Part shown: positions 25,641 through 34,943 of the stretch, in pieces
Position numbering within the stretch: position 1 is the first letter of the stretch
Layout of the letters: every line of letters starts with the position of its first letter
Assembly (NCBI GenBank): GCA_964648295.1
Contig: CAZYNH010000008.1
Coordinates: 1-64,000, forward strand
DNA: 64,000 nucleotides
Reading direction: 5' to 3'
Origin: UBA4055 sp964648295
GTDB taxonomy: Bacteria > UBA4055
Position numbers and translations under genes: made by a program
Notes under the pieces: generated by a model
What the model was told of the DNA's origin: nothing
Seen by the model: the letters and a program-made list of their open reading frames with translations, nothing else
Databases searched by the model: none

Positions 25641-26780
25641 ATGAAGCTTTCGTTTGCAAGGATCACTTCTTCGGGCAGATTTATACCTGAGATCGACGGG
25701 TTGAGATTTATAGCCATTCTGAGCGTGGTTCTGTTTCATATAAGCGAATTTCTGGCAGTCAAGGACTTAAATGTATACGCCGATAATACGGATTACTCTA
25801 TCCTGAAATACATCATCTCGCACGGCCATCTTGGAGTACCTCTCTTCTTCGTGATCAGCGGTTTCATTCTTGGAATGCCTTTCGCCGGATACTATTTCGG
25901 CAAGGGAGAAAAAGTCAGCCTTAAAAAATATTTCATTAGGAGGCTGACCCGCCTTGAGCCTCCCTATATAATCGCCATGACCATTCTTCTTTTCGGAGCT
26001 GTTTTTGTTGCTAGGATACTTCCTCTTGGAAAGGGCTTGATCAGCTATCTCACTTCACTTATCTACGCTCATAATATCATCTTCCCCGATATCCTTCCCG
26101 AACTTAACGGCGCCGCATGGAGCCTTGAGATAGAGGTGCAGTTCTATATTCTCGCTCCTCTTATGGCTAATATCTTCTCCTTAAGGTCTCATGTAAAAAG
26201 ACGCGCAATACTGATCCTGACGGCTGTATTTTTTATTGCCCTGAACAATCTCGGTCTGAACCCGATCCCGTTCCTGAGCCTTATAGACTATATCCAGTAC
26301 TTTATCGCCGGTTTTCTTCTGGCCGATCTCTATACTTCAGGCACAAAATTCCTTTCCGGCACAAAATACGATTTTTTATTCACTTTCATCTTTTTTATAA
26401 CGATCTGGCTTTTTGATGAAGGCGACATAAAATCTGAATTAAACAGATTTCTGTGGGAAACCGTGCAGCTGTCAGCAATCTTCTTTTTTTACTATTTTAT
26501 CCTTTTTCACAAAACTTTCAGGTTCCTTTCGAACTGCTTCATAACCGCAGTCGGCGGAATGTGCTATTCAATCTACCTTCTCCATGCGTCAATACTCAGC
26601 CTTTTCGGGAACGCGGTGTGCGGCATCACATTTTCTGATTACTCATACATGAATGTTACAATCTATTCCGTGATTATACTTACGATGATCCTGACAATAT
26701 CCTCGATCTTCTTCCTGCTCGTTGAAAGACCCTGCATGAACAAGAACTGGTACAAAAAAATATTTAGACACCTTTCATAA
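25641..26780 (+). CDS. Acyltransferase 3 family membrane protein
   Basis: 379 residues with about ten hydrophobic helices. N-terminal signature IPEIDGLRFIAILSVVLFHISEF with the catalytic His, then GVPLFFVISGFILGMPF, and RRLTRLEPPYI. Family members O-acetylate or otherwise acylate polysaccharides, LPS or peptidoglycan in the inner membrane; the substrate here is unknown. It borders the restriction island. Confidence 0.9.
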   Translation: MKLSFARITSSGRFIPEIDGLRFIAILSVVLFHISEFLAVKDLNVYADNTDYSILKYIISHGHLGVPLFFVISGFILGMPFAGYYFGKGEKVSLKKYFIRRLTRLEPPYIIAMTILLFGAVFVARILPLGKGLISYLTSLIYAHNIIFPDILPELNGAAWSLEIEVQFYILAPLMANIFSLRSHVKRRAILILTAVFFIALNNLGLNPIPFLSLIDYIQYFIAGFLLADLYTSGTKFLSGTKYDFLFTFIFFITIWLFDEGDIKSELNRFLWETVQLSAIFFFYYFILFHKTFRFLSNCFITAVGGMCYSIYLLHASILSLFGNAVCGITFSDYSYMNVTIYSVIILTMILTISSIFFLLVERPCMNKNWYKKIFRHLS

Positions 26781-26837
26781 AAGCTCTATTGAATAAGTTC
26801 TCTGCTTCCGTCCATTATAAGATACATCTGGATTATT

Positions 26838-29800
26838 TTATTTATAGTCGCTCTTTTCTTCCGCGGCCTGACTCCAATATTCTGGAACAGGTTTATACCT
26901 GAATGGCTCATACTCTTCGTTTTGACACATAAGTTCAACCTGTCTGATGACAGTTTCGACAGCACCTTTGGTCTGATCGGGCGGATATTTATATTTCTTT
27001 AACAGTCGTTTTATCGTTGTTCTCATCTTGGCTCGCGAGCTTTCCTTTACCTGCCAGTCAACCGTGATGCTGCTCCTGATTGATTCCGTGAGTTCGTGCG
27101 CGATCTGCTTTAATATTTCATCCGACATGAAATCTTTTACGCTTACATCTTTTGTGAGCGCGTCGTAGAAGGCTTTTTCGTCTTCATTTAATCCTAAGAT
27201 TTCGCCTTCTTTGCGCATTTTATCAAAATCCTTGGCCATTTTTATCAGCGCTTCGATGACTTCAAGGTTCGTGATCGCTTTATTCTGATACTGCAATAAA
27301 GCTCTCTTGAGCTTTTCCGAAAACTTTTCGGATTGTACGAGATTTTTTCTTGCCGCAAGCTTTATCTTTCCGTCTATGAGCCTCTTTAGCAGTTCAACGG
27401 CAAGGTTCTTTAACTTCATATTTCGGACTTCTTCTAAAAACTCGTCCGACATGATAGACAATTCAGGGCGCCCTAAGTCTGTTCCATCAAGAATGTCGAT
27501 CACTTCCTCAGACACGATGGAATTCGACACCATCTGCTTCATTCTTGCGTTTATTTCTTCGAAAGTTAATTTTTTCTTCTTTGTAAGATCATCTGTTTCG
27601 AGTTTGACTATGCTTGCCTTAACAGCTTTGAAATAGCTTACCTCAAAATCTATTTCTTTACCTTCTTTTGTGGCTGAACACAACCCGTGAGATTTTGCAA
27701 GCTCAATGGTGAATTTCATAAAATCCTGTTTCATGCCGGGATTTTTCAGTTCAGAACCGAATATATGGTTCATTCCTTCGATTATCGCATAGATCCTGTC
27801 TTTATCGCTTCCCTTGATCTTCTGAATGTAGTTATAGCCGTGGAACATCTGCTTAACGATCTCATATTTTTCAAGCATTATAGCGATCGCCTGAGCCGTA
27901 TCTATCCCGACTTCTTTTTTATCGCTGTCGGTATATTCTTTTAACGCTTTCTTTAAAGGTTCAGCTATTCCGATGTAATCAACTACCAGTCCGGCTTCTT
28001 TATCCTTAAAAACCCTGTTTACGCGCGCTATCGCCTGCATAAGGTTGTGACCTTTCATCGGCTTGTCAATATAGATGGCGTTCAATGAAGGCACATCGAA
28101 GCCTGTCAGCCACATATCGCGGACTATTACGAGCTTTAATTCATCCTTGACATCTTTGAACCGTTTCGCAAGGTCTTCCCTGTCTGGTTTATTCCCTACA
28201 TGCTTCTGCCATTCCTGGGGATCGGACGCGCTGCCCGTCATTACGATTTTGATCTTTCCCTCTTTCTTATCTTCGCTGTGCCAGTCGGGATTAAGAGCTG
28301 TAATTTCGTTATATAGATCAACACATATTCTTCTGCTCATGCAGACTATCATTGCTTTACCGAACATGCTTTTCTGCCTTGTTTCAAAATGATCAACTAT
28401 ATCTAGAGCGAGCTGTTTTACCCTTGCTTCGGCCCCTACGACCGCTTCAAGTCTCCCCCACTTCGATTTCAGCTTGTTTCTTGTATATTCCTCGTGACCT
28501 TCCGTAAGTTCGTCTATTTCATCGTCAAGATCGTCGAGACTGATTGAATCATCGAGATTGAGCTTAATTATCCTGTTCTCGTAATAAATTTTGACCGTGC
28601 TTTTATCTTCAACCGCTCTCGTCATATCGTAGATATCTATATAATTCCCGAATACGGCCGGAGTTGATTTGTCCTCAAATTCGATCGGCGTTCCCGTAAA
28701 ACCTATAAAGCTGGCATTCGGCAGGGCTTCGCGCATATATTTGGCATAGCCGTATTTTATCTCGCCCGAATCTTTTGTCACGCTCTTTAAACCATACTGG
28801 CTTCTGTGAGCTTCATCGGCTATGACAATAACATTTCTTCTCGTGCATAGAACAGGCATAATATCCTCATCCTCGCCCGGCGTGAACTTCTGAATCGTCG
28901 TAAAAAGCACTCCCCCGCTTTCCCTGTCGAGCATCTCCCTAAGAGTTTTCCTTGAATTCGCCTGTATCGGAGTCTGCCTTAAAATATCAGGCGACTTTGA
29001 GAATGTAGTGAATAACTGGCTGTCGAGATCGTTCCTGTCCGTAATAAAAACCAGAGTGGGATTATCAAGCTCTCTTATCAGCCCGCCGGCATAAAAAACC
29101 ATCAAAAGACTCTTCCCCGAACCCTGAGTGTGCCAGATAACGCCGATCTTCCTGTCTCCCTTTTCGCTTATAGCTTCTTTCGTCCTCTCGATCGCCTTCC
29201 TCACCGCGAAATACTGATGATAGCCTGTCATGATCTTAACATAGCTGTCCTTATCATCAGCCTGAAACAGGATCGAGCTCCTCAGAATGTCAATTATCCT
29301 TTCTTTGACAAATATACCTTTAATTAGCGTATCGTACTGCGGAACCGTCACCGGAGCGATCTTCACGCCGTCATCCGTCCTCCACATCTTGAACCATTCC
29401 TGATTTGAAGTAACGGTACCCGCCTTAGCATTTATCCCGTCAGAAATAATACTGAACGCGTTATAGTGAAATAAAGCCGGAATATCATTCTGATATGTTT
29501 TGATCTGATTATAAGCCTTTTCGATCGTAGCCTCTTCATCGCTGGCTGATTTTAGCTCGATCACCGAAACCGGGATCCCGTTGATAAAAACCACAAGATC
29601 AGGCCGCCTGTCGTGCTTTTCGATAACCGTGAACTGATTAACTATCAGAAAATCATTATTATCAATATCGGCAGTATCGAACAGATAAATCTTCTTATGC
29701 TTTTCAGCACCGTTTTCGCGAAATGAAACATCAATCCCGTCGGTAATATATTTATGAAAAGTTTTATTGTTAATAAGCATGGATGGAGAATCAAGATGAA

Positions 29801-30023
29801 GAACTTTCTTCACAGCCTCACTAATAGCCTCAACAGGCAAACCCGCATTGATTTTATTCAGATTAACGAACAGCCTGTCTTTAAGCACAACATCAAGATA
29901 ATTCGCCCTCTCCGCACTCAACCCGTCCGGAGCAATATCCGGCCCGAACCTGTACTCATAGCCCAAAGACTTAAATATCTCGATACACGACTGCTCTAAA
30001 ACATCTTCCGTAAAATAATTCAT
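26838..30023 (-). CDS. hsdR: Type I restriction enzyme R subunit
   Basis: 1061 residues; the ATP-driven translocase and nuclease of a type I restriction system. Nuclease motif PDLVVFINGIPVSVIELKSA (Asp142, Glu156, Lys158); Walker A HTQGSGKS (298-305); DEAH box at 403-406; FTGTPIE; helicase motif VI near ARVNRVFKDKEAG. All catalytic residues are present. The order is unusual: hsdR lies last, separated from hsdM and hsdS by a reverse transcriptase and two SEC-C genes, though all are on one strand. The ribosome site is weak. Confidence 0.95.
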   Translation of the reverse strand: MNYFTEDVLEQSCIEIFKSLGYEYRFGPDIAPDGLSAERANYLDVVLKDRLFVNLNKINAGLPVEAISEAVKKVLHLDSPSMLINNKTFHKYITDGIDVSFRENGAEKHKKIYLFDTADIDNNDFLIVNQFTVIEKHDRRPDLVVFINGIPVSVIELKSASDEEATIEKAYNQIKTYQNDIPALFHYNAFSIISDGINAKAGTVTSNQEWFKMWRTDDGVKIAPVTVPQYDTLIKGIFVKERIIDILRSSILFQADDKDSYVKIMTGYHQYFAVRKAIERTKEAISEKGDRKIGVIWHTQGSGKSLLMVFYAGGLIRELDNPTLVFITDRNDLDSQLFTTFSKSPDILRQTPIQANSRKTLREMLDRESGGVLFTTIQKFTPGEDEDIMPVLCTRRNVIVIADEAHRSQYGLKSVTKDSGEIKYGYAKYMREALPNASFIGFTGTPIEFEDKSTPAVFGNYIDIYDMTRAVEDKSTVKIYYENRIIKLNLDDSISLDDLDDEIDELTEGHEEYTRNKLKSKWGRLEAVVGAEARVKQLALDIVDHFETRQKSMFGKAMIVCMSRRICVDLYNEITALNPDWHSEDKKEGKIKIVMTGSASDPQEWQKHVGNKPDREDLAKRFKDVKDELKLVIVRDMWLTGFDVPSLNAIYIDKPMKGHNLMQAIARVNRVFKDKEAGLVVDYIGIAEPLKKALKEYTDSDKKEVGIDTAQAIAIMLEKYEIVKQMFHGYNYIQKIKGSDKDRIYAIIEGMNHIFGSELKNPGMKQDFMKFTIELAKSHGLCSATKEGKEIDFEVSYFKAVKASIVKLETDDLTKKKKLTFEEINARMKQMVSNSIVSEEVIDILDGTDLGRPELSIMSDEFLEEVRNMKLKNLAVELLKRLIDGKIKLAARKNLVQSEKFSEKLKRALLQYQNKAITNLEVIEALIKMAKDFDKMRKEGEILGLNEDEKAFYDALTKDVSVKDFMSDEILKQIAHELTESIRSSITVDWQVKESSRAKMRTTIKRLLKKYKYPPDQTKGAVETVIRQVELMCQNEEYEPFRYKPVPEYWSQAAEEKSDYK

Positions 30024-30050
30024 TTAATTTTCCGCTTTAATTTTCATATT

Positions 30051-30215
30051 TCAGTGGTATGTGCATATTTTGCACTCACCACTTTTTGAGCTGTTCGGAA
30101 TTTCCGAATAGTTGCTTTCTAATGTTTTCCAAAATGAAAACAACTGATTCAGTATGTCGGGAATTCCGACTAACTGAACTGGTGTGTCGGAAAAACTGAT
30201 ATACCACTTTTTCAT
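30051..30215 (-). CDS. Possible 54-residue ORF between SEC-C gene and hsdR
   Basis: Opens with ATG 30215, 3 nt after the stop of the upstream SEC-C gene (TGAGATATGAAA), exactly the spacing and sequence found between the two SEC-C genes. Encodes MKKWYISFSDTPVQLV... ending in GECKICTYH. The DNA is built of short palindromes (see the repeat entry), and the peptide shows loosely repeated Ile-Pro segments (VGIPDIL, SEIPNSS). It may be a real small gene, the decayed remnant of a larger one, or chance. No family recognised. Confidence 0.3.
   Translation of the reverse strand: MKKWYISFSDTPVQLVGIPDILNQLFSFWKTLESNYSEIPNSSKSGECKICTYH
30055..30190. repeat. Cluster of short palindromes upstream of hsdR
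   Basis: Plus strand contains GTGCATATTTTGCAC nested inside AGTGG/CCACT arms, TTCGGAATTTCCGAA, and GTCGGGAATTCCGAC with flanking CAGT/ACTG bases. Three hairpins in 140 bp between genes of one operon suggest processing or insertion of palindromic units. Confidence 0.55.
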
Positions 30216-30218
30216 ATC

Positions 30219-31442
30219 TCATTTCCCGCAGCATTTTTTATATTTCTTCCCGCTGCCGCACGGGCACGGATCGTTTCTGCCTGTCTTGTTTACATTAACT
30301 ACAGTTTTCGGGAAAGGATCCCTGTGTATATTTTCCGACAAGGCCATCATTTCACTAACAGACCTTTTAATTATTCTCAAAGGCGTTTCTTCTTTTATTT
30401 CATTTTCACAATCATCATAGCCTTGAAAAAACTCTTCGGTAACATTACCTTTCTCGGCATAATATCTGATCGGAAGCAGTTCTCGTTTATACTTTTTGCT
30501 TTCTATTAATGACGGATGAATTAATTCTGTTCCCTTTACAAATCCGGAAACCCAGCTATTTATAGCTTCCATATAGTCAGAAGCACCTTCAGTCAAATAA
30601 GGGTTAAACCATAAATTATCGTACTCATCCTCTAATTTTGTATAAAAGGCGAGTAAATGACCGTAAGTTTCAAGAGCTTCATCTTGGGATGAAAATTCAT
30701 GACCGTCCGTAAGGCTTTCAAACCATTTGGAAGGTTTTATCAGTTCGGGAGCACTTAATACAGCCATGAGATATCCATGTACGAATTCAGGTGTCATCTG
30801 GCTTTTCAAAACACTTTTCATAATTTCCTGCATCTCAGGATATTTTGAACCTATATTCAGCCTGTTCATTTCATATACTTTTATGGCCGCTACGCCCAAA
30901 TACAGTCTGTATCCCTGTTTTTCAACCTGTCTTATCATGTCTTCCATTTCTCTTTTGTCTTCAACGCTGAAATCCTCAGACAAATTCGAGTCGGCAATAA
31001 TGAAAATAAGCGCGAGGAGCTGTTTCAGCTTCTGGTTATCTTCACTCAATTCTTTTTCCCATAGGCATGAACCGTGAGTAAAACCTTCACTCCAGCTTGC
31101 GAGCATTTCGCGGGTAACCTCTTTTTCTGCAGAAGCTATGTAAGGAATGTAAGTCTGATCAATAAACCTGTCTTCGATCTCATCATAAGCATCAAACAAA
31201 ACTTCGGTAATGTACTTCCTGTCCTCAGAAACTTCCCAGCCTTCCGGCATTTCTTCAAGATTGTCGGCAAACAATCTGTCTATCCATTCTCCCTCTTTAA
31301 TATAAACAGGTGAACAGGCGATCGCAGTCAGGTATCCGTTAACATATTCACCATCTAAATCATCAATCTCTTTTTCCTTAAAAAAAGCTTCTATCTCATC
31401 GTAGATCGTTTCGAATCCTTCTTCATTCAATTCATTTTTCAT
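30219..31442 (-). CDS. UPF0149 (YecA/YgfB)-like protein with SEC-C motif, two-domain form
   Basis: 407 residues. Two helical UPF0149-like halves: residues 1-170 (FKEKEIDDLDGEYVNGYLTAIACSPVYI) and about 195-340 (MTPEFVHGYLMAVLSAPELIKPSKWFESL), then a C-terminal SEC-C zinc motif GRNDPCPCGSGKKYKKCCGK, as on SecA. SEC-C binds zinc and often ribosomes or proteins; YecA-type proteins are cytoplasmic adaptors of poorly known function. It follows the one-domain paralogue by 3 nt. Such proteins are not normal members of type I restriction operons. Confidence 0.85.
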   Translation of the reverse strand: MKNELNEEGFETIYDEIEAFFKEKEIDDLDGEYVNGYLTAIACSPVYIKEGEWIDRLFADNLEEMPEGWEVSEDRKYITEVLFDAYDEIEDRFIDQTYIPYIASAEKEVTREMLASWSEGFTHGSCLWEKELSEDNQKLKQLLALIFIIADSNLSEDFSVEDKREMEDMIRQVEKQGYRLYLGVAAIKVYEMNRLNIGSKYPEMQEIMKSVLKSQMTPEFVHGYLMAVLSAPELIKPSKWFESLTDGHEFSSQDEALETYGHLLAFYTKLEDEYDNLWFNPYLTEGASDYMEAINSWVSGFVKGTELIHPSLIESKKYKRELLPIRYYAEKGNVTEEFFQGYDDCENEIKEETPLRIIKRSVSEMMALSENIHRDPFPKTVVNVNKTGRNDPCPCGSGKKYKKCCGK

Positions 31443-31445
31443 ATC

Positions 31446-32138
31446 TCACTTCCCGCAGCATTTTTTATATTTCTTTCCGCTTCCGCACGGGCACGGTTCA
31501 TTTCTGTTTATCTTTGGCTCAACCCGTATAGGCATTACAAATTCTTCAAACCGTTCCTGACCAGGTTCCGGTTCAGATTTCATCGTCTCCATTTCCCCAT
31601 AAATACCCAAAACATTATTCTTTATATTCTCCCGCTTATCAATAACATGTTTATCAAGCTTATCAAGCTGTTTTTTATCAATTGGCTCTAAATCAAAACT
31701 GTCCTGTTTGGCAAAATAGAATATCGTCATAAAATGAGCATTTACAACCGGATTCTTCATAGCATCAACGGGCCATGAATCTGAAGCGAAGTTAAAACCC
31801 TCACACCACTTCTTTGTCATTTTGAGATCAACAATCTCGACCTCGGGTGAAATAAGAGGTTCAAACGAACCGTCCCTCAACGAATTGTTAACATAGTTAT
31901 ACATATTGAAAATCGCATCGGTAAAGATCTTCACTTCCTTTTCCGATTCCAGAATATTCCCTCTGCCCTCAGCCACCTTCAGAAGATTCCCCAACCAAAT
32001 AGGCGGAGGAACAAGAACCGGATTGCACAGAATAGCCGTCAGCAGACCGTGAACGAACTCAACATCAGGATCATTATTCAGATGCTCCCTCAAAGCCTTG
32101 TCTGCCTTAGTATAGATACTGTTAAATTTAATTGGCAT
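31446..32138 (-). CDS. UPF0149-like protein with SEC-C motif, one-domain form
   Basis: 230 residues. One UPF0149-like helical domain (DPDVEFVHGLLTAILCNPVLVPPPIWLGNLL) and a C-terminal SEC-C motif INRNEPCPCGSGKKYKKCCGK. The last 45 nt of this gene and of the next one are nearly identical, pointing to duplication. It starts 115 nt downstream of the reverse transcriptage-gene stop, across a hairpin-containing spacer. Confidence 0.83.
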   Translation of the reverse strand: MPIKFNSIYTKADKALREHLNNDPDVEFVHGLLTAILCNPVLVPPPIWLGNLLKVAEGRGNILESEKEVKIFTDAIFNMYNYVNNSLRDGSFEPLISPEVEIVDLKMTKKWCEGFNFASDSWPVDAMKNPVVNAHFMTIFYFAKQDSFDLEPIDKKQLDKLDKHVIDKRENIKNNVLGIYGEMETMKSEPEPGQERFEEFVMPIRVEPKINRNEPCPCGSGKKYKKCCGK

Positions 32139-32253
32139 TTTTATCCTTTTCTCTTGATTTTAACCTTAACTTCGTTTACCTTTCTCGTAACTCACTGACC
32201 ATGCGTTAGCGGAGTAACGAAGCCGTCAAAGCAATTTGGCGGCTTTTGCGTTT
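32139..32253. ncRNA. Structured spacer after the reverse transcriptase gene (candidate RNA)
   Basis: 115 nt without an ORF. It holds the hairpin AAGCCGTCAAA GCAA TTTGGCGGCTT (32220-32245), which on the plus strand is 11 continuous pairs including one U-G and is followed by TTGCGTTTTT, and beside it TCGT.ACTC/GAGT.ACGA arms around a CGTTA/TAACG stem. Could be a plus-strand terminator, a processing site in the operon, or an RNA partner for the reverse transcriptase. Confidence 0.35.
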
Positions 32254-33756
32254 TTAAGAATTGTACCAATATGACTCTCTTCTTTTAAATAATTCCACTT
32301 CCTCAACTTGAATAACTGGTTTCATTTCGTTAAGCATTTTTGAATCTATAATTGATGTAGAATTGATAATTTTTTTTATACTACTATTCAACCATTCTGA
32401 ATTCCATATACTAATTTCATTATCATTTATTTTCCTGCATAAACCTTCGTTGAAATCAAGTTTGTTATCTATCTTTAGTGAAACTCGCTGTAACCATATT
32501 TCCAAATATCCTATATTAGCTATATTTTTAAATTTTGTAAATATTTTTAATAAAACATCTGATTTGGCGCATGTCTCAGGTAGCAGATCAATAAGTTTAC
32601 TTAAAACTGCAGAACCGATAGGATAGGTTCGGGGATTGTTGTAAATTACTTCAGTTAATACTGAGATTATAACTAATAAATTTTCTTTTGTACTTCTAAC
32701 ATTTTTTATACTTTTAAAGTATGAGTCCAACAACTTCGACACAGTACCGGAATTAGGATACTTTTTTGAGATATTATAAATGTAAAGAATCTGATCTTCT
32801 AAGCTTTTACTTATGTATGTATTGCATTTGAAAAAATACTTATCCGGCTTATAAGAACTCTCAATAATATCATTTGAAAATTTGCATTTGCTACTGTTTA
32901 TTCTTAACCCTAAACTTATTAAAACTTCTGTCAAATTTTTCAATATCAAATCTGCATCATTAGGATTATTGACAAAGATTCTATAATCATCTCTGTAGCG
33001 AAGAATATGATAATCTTTAACTGTTAATTTTGACAGCTTGTCGGTCAGTAACATGTCCGCATATCCAAGTACAATTTCAGCTATAAAATCCATAATTTTA
33101 CTACCTTGCGGAATGCCATTAGTTTGACCGTATGACATACTTCTCAACTGATTATCTATTTTATTACCAATCAAGTTATTATTCTCTTTCTCTTTTTTTG
33201 CATTATCTTTTCCGTGCAATGCCCAAGAAATCGAATGGGTGTAAATCGACCCGTAGCAATCTGAAATATCTGTATCCAAAATATGCCTAAAATCCAAGCT
33301 AAGCTCAACAGATCTTTTTTCAACCTTCTCTACCCAAATTGAGATAGATTCCGCTTTGTCGGATTGAATACTATCAGATCTAACAGGAAGGCTAAAGCAT
33401 TCAATTTTATCGTTTCTTCTAAACTTTTTAAATCTTTCTTTGATTACTCCCCAATTTTGATTTTCTGTTATGATGTTAACCAACGAAACAAAAAGAGCGG
33501 GATGAATTATTTGTAATGGACGCCAGGCAAACTTACCATCCTTGTTATTCAGTAATTTGTAGTTAACACCTTCGTGGTCATATGGCTTTGAATCGGAATA
33601 ATAATCGGATAAATTATGATTATTTAGTTTCTTTTCAACTACACTGATTATTTTATTAAAGTTAAAGTATGAAGGCAATTCGAATTCACAGTAATTTTCT
33701 GATTTTAATAAGAACTCTTTAGCTTCAGTATTTGATAACTCTAAAATTGTTTTCAT
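32254..33756 (-). CDS. Reverse transcriptase of an unassigned Abi/UG-like group (YRDD)
   Basis: 500 residues. Polymerase palm motifs: motif A DTDISDCYGSIYTH (161-174), motif B GIPQGSKIMDFIAEI (214-228), motif C LRYRDDYRIF (252-261, catalytic Asp256-Asp257), and a motif D-like GLRINSSKCKF. YRDD instead of the retron/group II YADD, the YTHSISWALHGK segment, and a 200-residue helical C-terminal region place it with the unknown-group/Abi/DRT defence enzymes; I cannot name the subgroup. No retron msr-msd is possible upstream because hsdS ends 2 nt before its ATG. It is markedly more AT-rich than its neighbours, a sign of transfer. Probably expressed with the restriction operon. Confidence 0.85.
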   Translation of the reverse strand: MKTILELSNTEAKEFLLKSENYCEFELPSYFNFNKIISVVEKKLNNHNLSDYYSDSKPYDHEGVNYKLLNNKDGKFAWRPLQIIHPALFVSLVNIITENQNWGVIKERFKKFRRNDKIECFSLPVRSDSIQSDKAESISIWVEKVEKRSVELSLDFRHILDTDISDCYGSIYTHSISWALHGKDNAKKEKENNNLIGNKIDNQLRSMSYGQTNGIPQGSKIMDFIAEIVLGYADMLLTDKLSKLTVKDYHILRYRDDYRIFVNNPNDADLILKNLTEVLISLGLRINSSKCKFSNDIIESSYKPDKYFFKCNTYISKSLEDQILYIYNISKKYPNSGTVSKLLDSYFKSIKNVRSTKENLLVIISVLTEVIYNNPRTYPIGSAVLSKLIDLLPETCAKSDVLLKIFTKFKNIANIGYLEIWLQRVSLKIDNKLDFNEGLCRKINDNEISIWNSEWLNSSIKKIINSTSIIDSKMLNEMKPVIQVEEVELFKRRESYWYNS

Positions 33757-33758
33757 AA

Positions 33759-34943
33759 TTATACCCTTATTTCTCCACTCATGAGCTTTGGTAGTAGTTG
33801 GTCTCTTGAATTGATTAAGGAGTCATTTTCTAATTGATTTGTATATATTTTATTGAAACAATTCTTTACTGTGTTATGGAATTTTAAGATATAATCCTTT
33901 ACTGGATATATGTATTTTATTTTTTCAAACTGGCTTTTATTTACATTGAGAGTAGTGCTACCCGATGAACCGATTGCTTTGAGTATATCTATTTTTGTTT
34001 TTATGCTTTCATAGAAATAAAATAATTCATAATCATTTTTTATTATAACACTGTTTATCTGTTGGTTGGTATGTGACGGCTCAATATTTATTGATACAAG
34101 ACCAACGGTAGCAATACAAGATACTTGAATTGACTTTGCTGGGATTAGTTTTTTAATTTGTGCTTGGTTCCCTTGCTCTGATAAATATCTTTCAGTTTTC
34201 AATGTAAATACTTGATTGTGCATATCTGGTATGGTGATAAACGGATATTTATCACCGTAATTTTCAGTGATTTTTGTCGAGGGTGTCTTCCCAGTGTTAA
34301 CATCGCACACTTCCCCCAACTCCTTCACACTCCACCCTTCGGGTATCTCTCCGAGTTCGCTTTGGATGATTTTTCCGCCGGAGCTTTTGTACGGTTTGCC
34401 GTTTTCATCGGGGAATTCGAAATCCACGAACCATTGTTTGAAGATAGCCTGAGCCATTTCTTCAAGATTTTTATTCATCTTGTTGTTAAGCTCGATCTTA
34501 TCGTCAAGCGAAGAAAGAATTTCCGCGATCCGCTTTTGTTCGGGGAGTGGCGGGAGATTGATCGGCAAATTGCTTAGAATATTCATAGTCAGGAATTTTG
34601 TAGCACTACCTTGAGAAATCTCTTTGAAATGATTTAATGATAATTGAAGAGAATAAAAAACAAATTCTATTGAATAATCTTCCGGATTACAAGTAAATAC
34701 ATATGTTCTTTGGTACGCATTAAATTTACCTTTGTATCTGTTAATGTGAAAGATTCCATTTGCGTTATTCCCGGCTAATAAAATTGCATTACAATCAAAC
34801 TTATATTTATTAATCAATAGTGGTTCAGGCGCACATGTAAAAAATGGATATATACCTTTCTCCTCAGCTGCATTCGAATTTAGCTTTCCAGTTTGAAAGT
34901 CAACTACATCACCTAACTTATATTCTTTCCATTCACTATTCAA
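33759..34943 (-). CDS. hsdS: Type I restriction enzyme specificity subunit
   Basis: 394 residues. Two target-recognition domains (about 1-135 and 200-345), each followed by a conserved spacer helix: LPPLPEQKRIAEILSSLDDKIELNNKMNKNLEEMAQAIFKQWFVDF centrally and a shorter C-terminal one ending LLPKLMSGEIRV. The recognition domains are AT-rich and variable, as usual for hsdS; the conserved spacer is closer to genome composition. The recognised sequence cannot be read from the protein. Its ATG overlaps the preceding zinc-ribbon gene by 8 nt. Confidence 0.93.
   Translation of the reverse strand: MNSEWKEYKLGDVVDFQTGKLNSNAAEEKGIYPFFTCAPEPLLINKYKFDCNAILLAGNNANGIFHINRYKGKFNAYQRTYVFTCNPEDYSIEFVFYSLQLSLNHFKEISQGSATKFLTMNILSNLPINLPPLPEQKRIAEILSSLDDKIELNNKMNKNLEEMAQAIFKQWFVDFEFPDENGKPYKSSGGKIIQSELGEIPEGWSVKELGEVCDVNTGKTPSTKITENYGDKYPFITIPDMHNQVFTLKTERYLSEQGNQAQIKKLIPAKSIQVSCIATVGLVSINIEPSHTNQQINSVIIKNDYELFYFYESIKTKIDILKAIGSSGSTTLNVNKSQFEKIKYIYPVKDYILKFHNTVKNCFNKIYTNQLENDSLINSRDQLLPKLMSGEIRV

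Noticed and set aside
32161..32253. Integron attC site in the spacer after the RT gene
   Set aside because: GCGTTAGC resembles a core site, but I found no paired RYYYAAC/GTTRRRY arrangement at proper spacing, and no integron integrase is present.
32254..33756. Retron or group II intron interpretation of the reverse transcriptase
   Set aside because: No msr-msd space upstream (hsdS ends 2 nt before), no maturase or HNH domain, and YRDD rather than YADD; an Abi/UG-like enzyme fits better.
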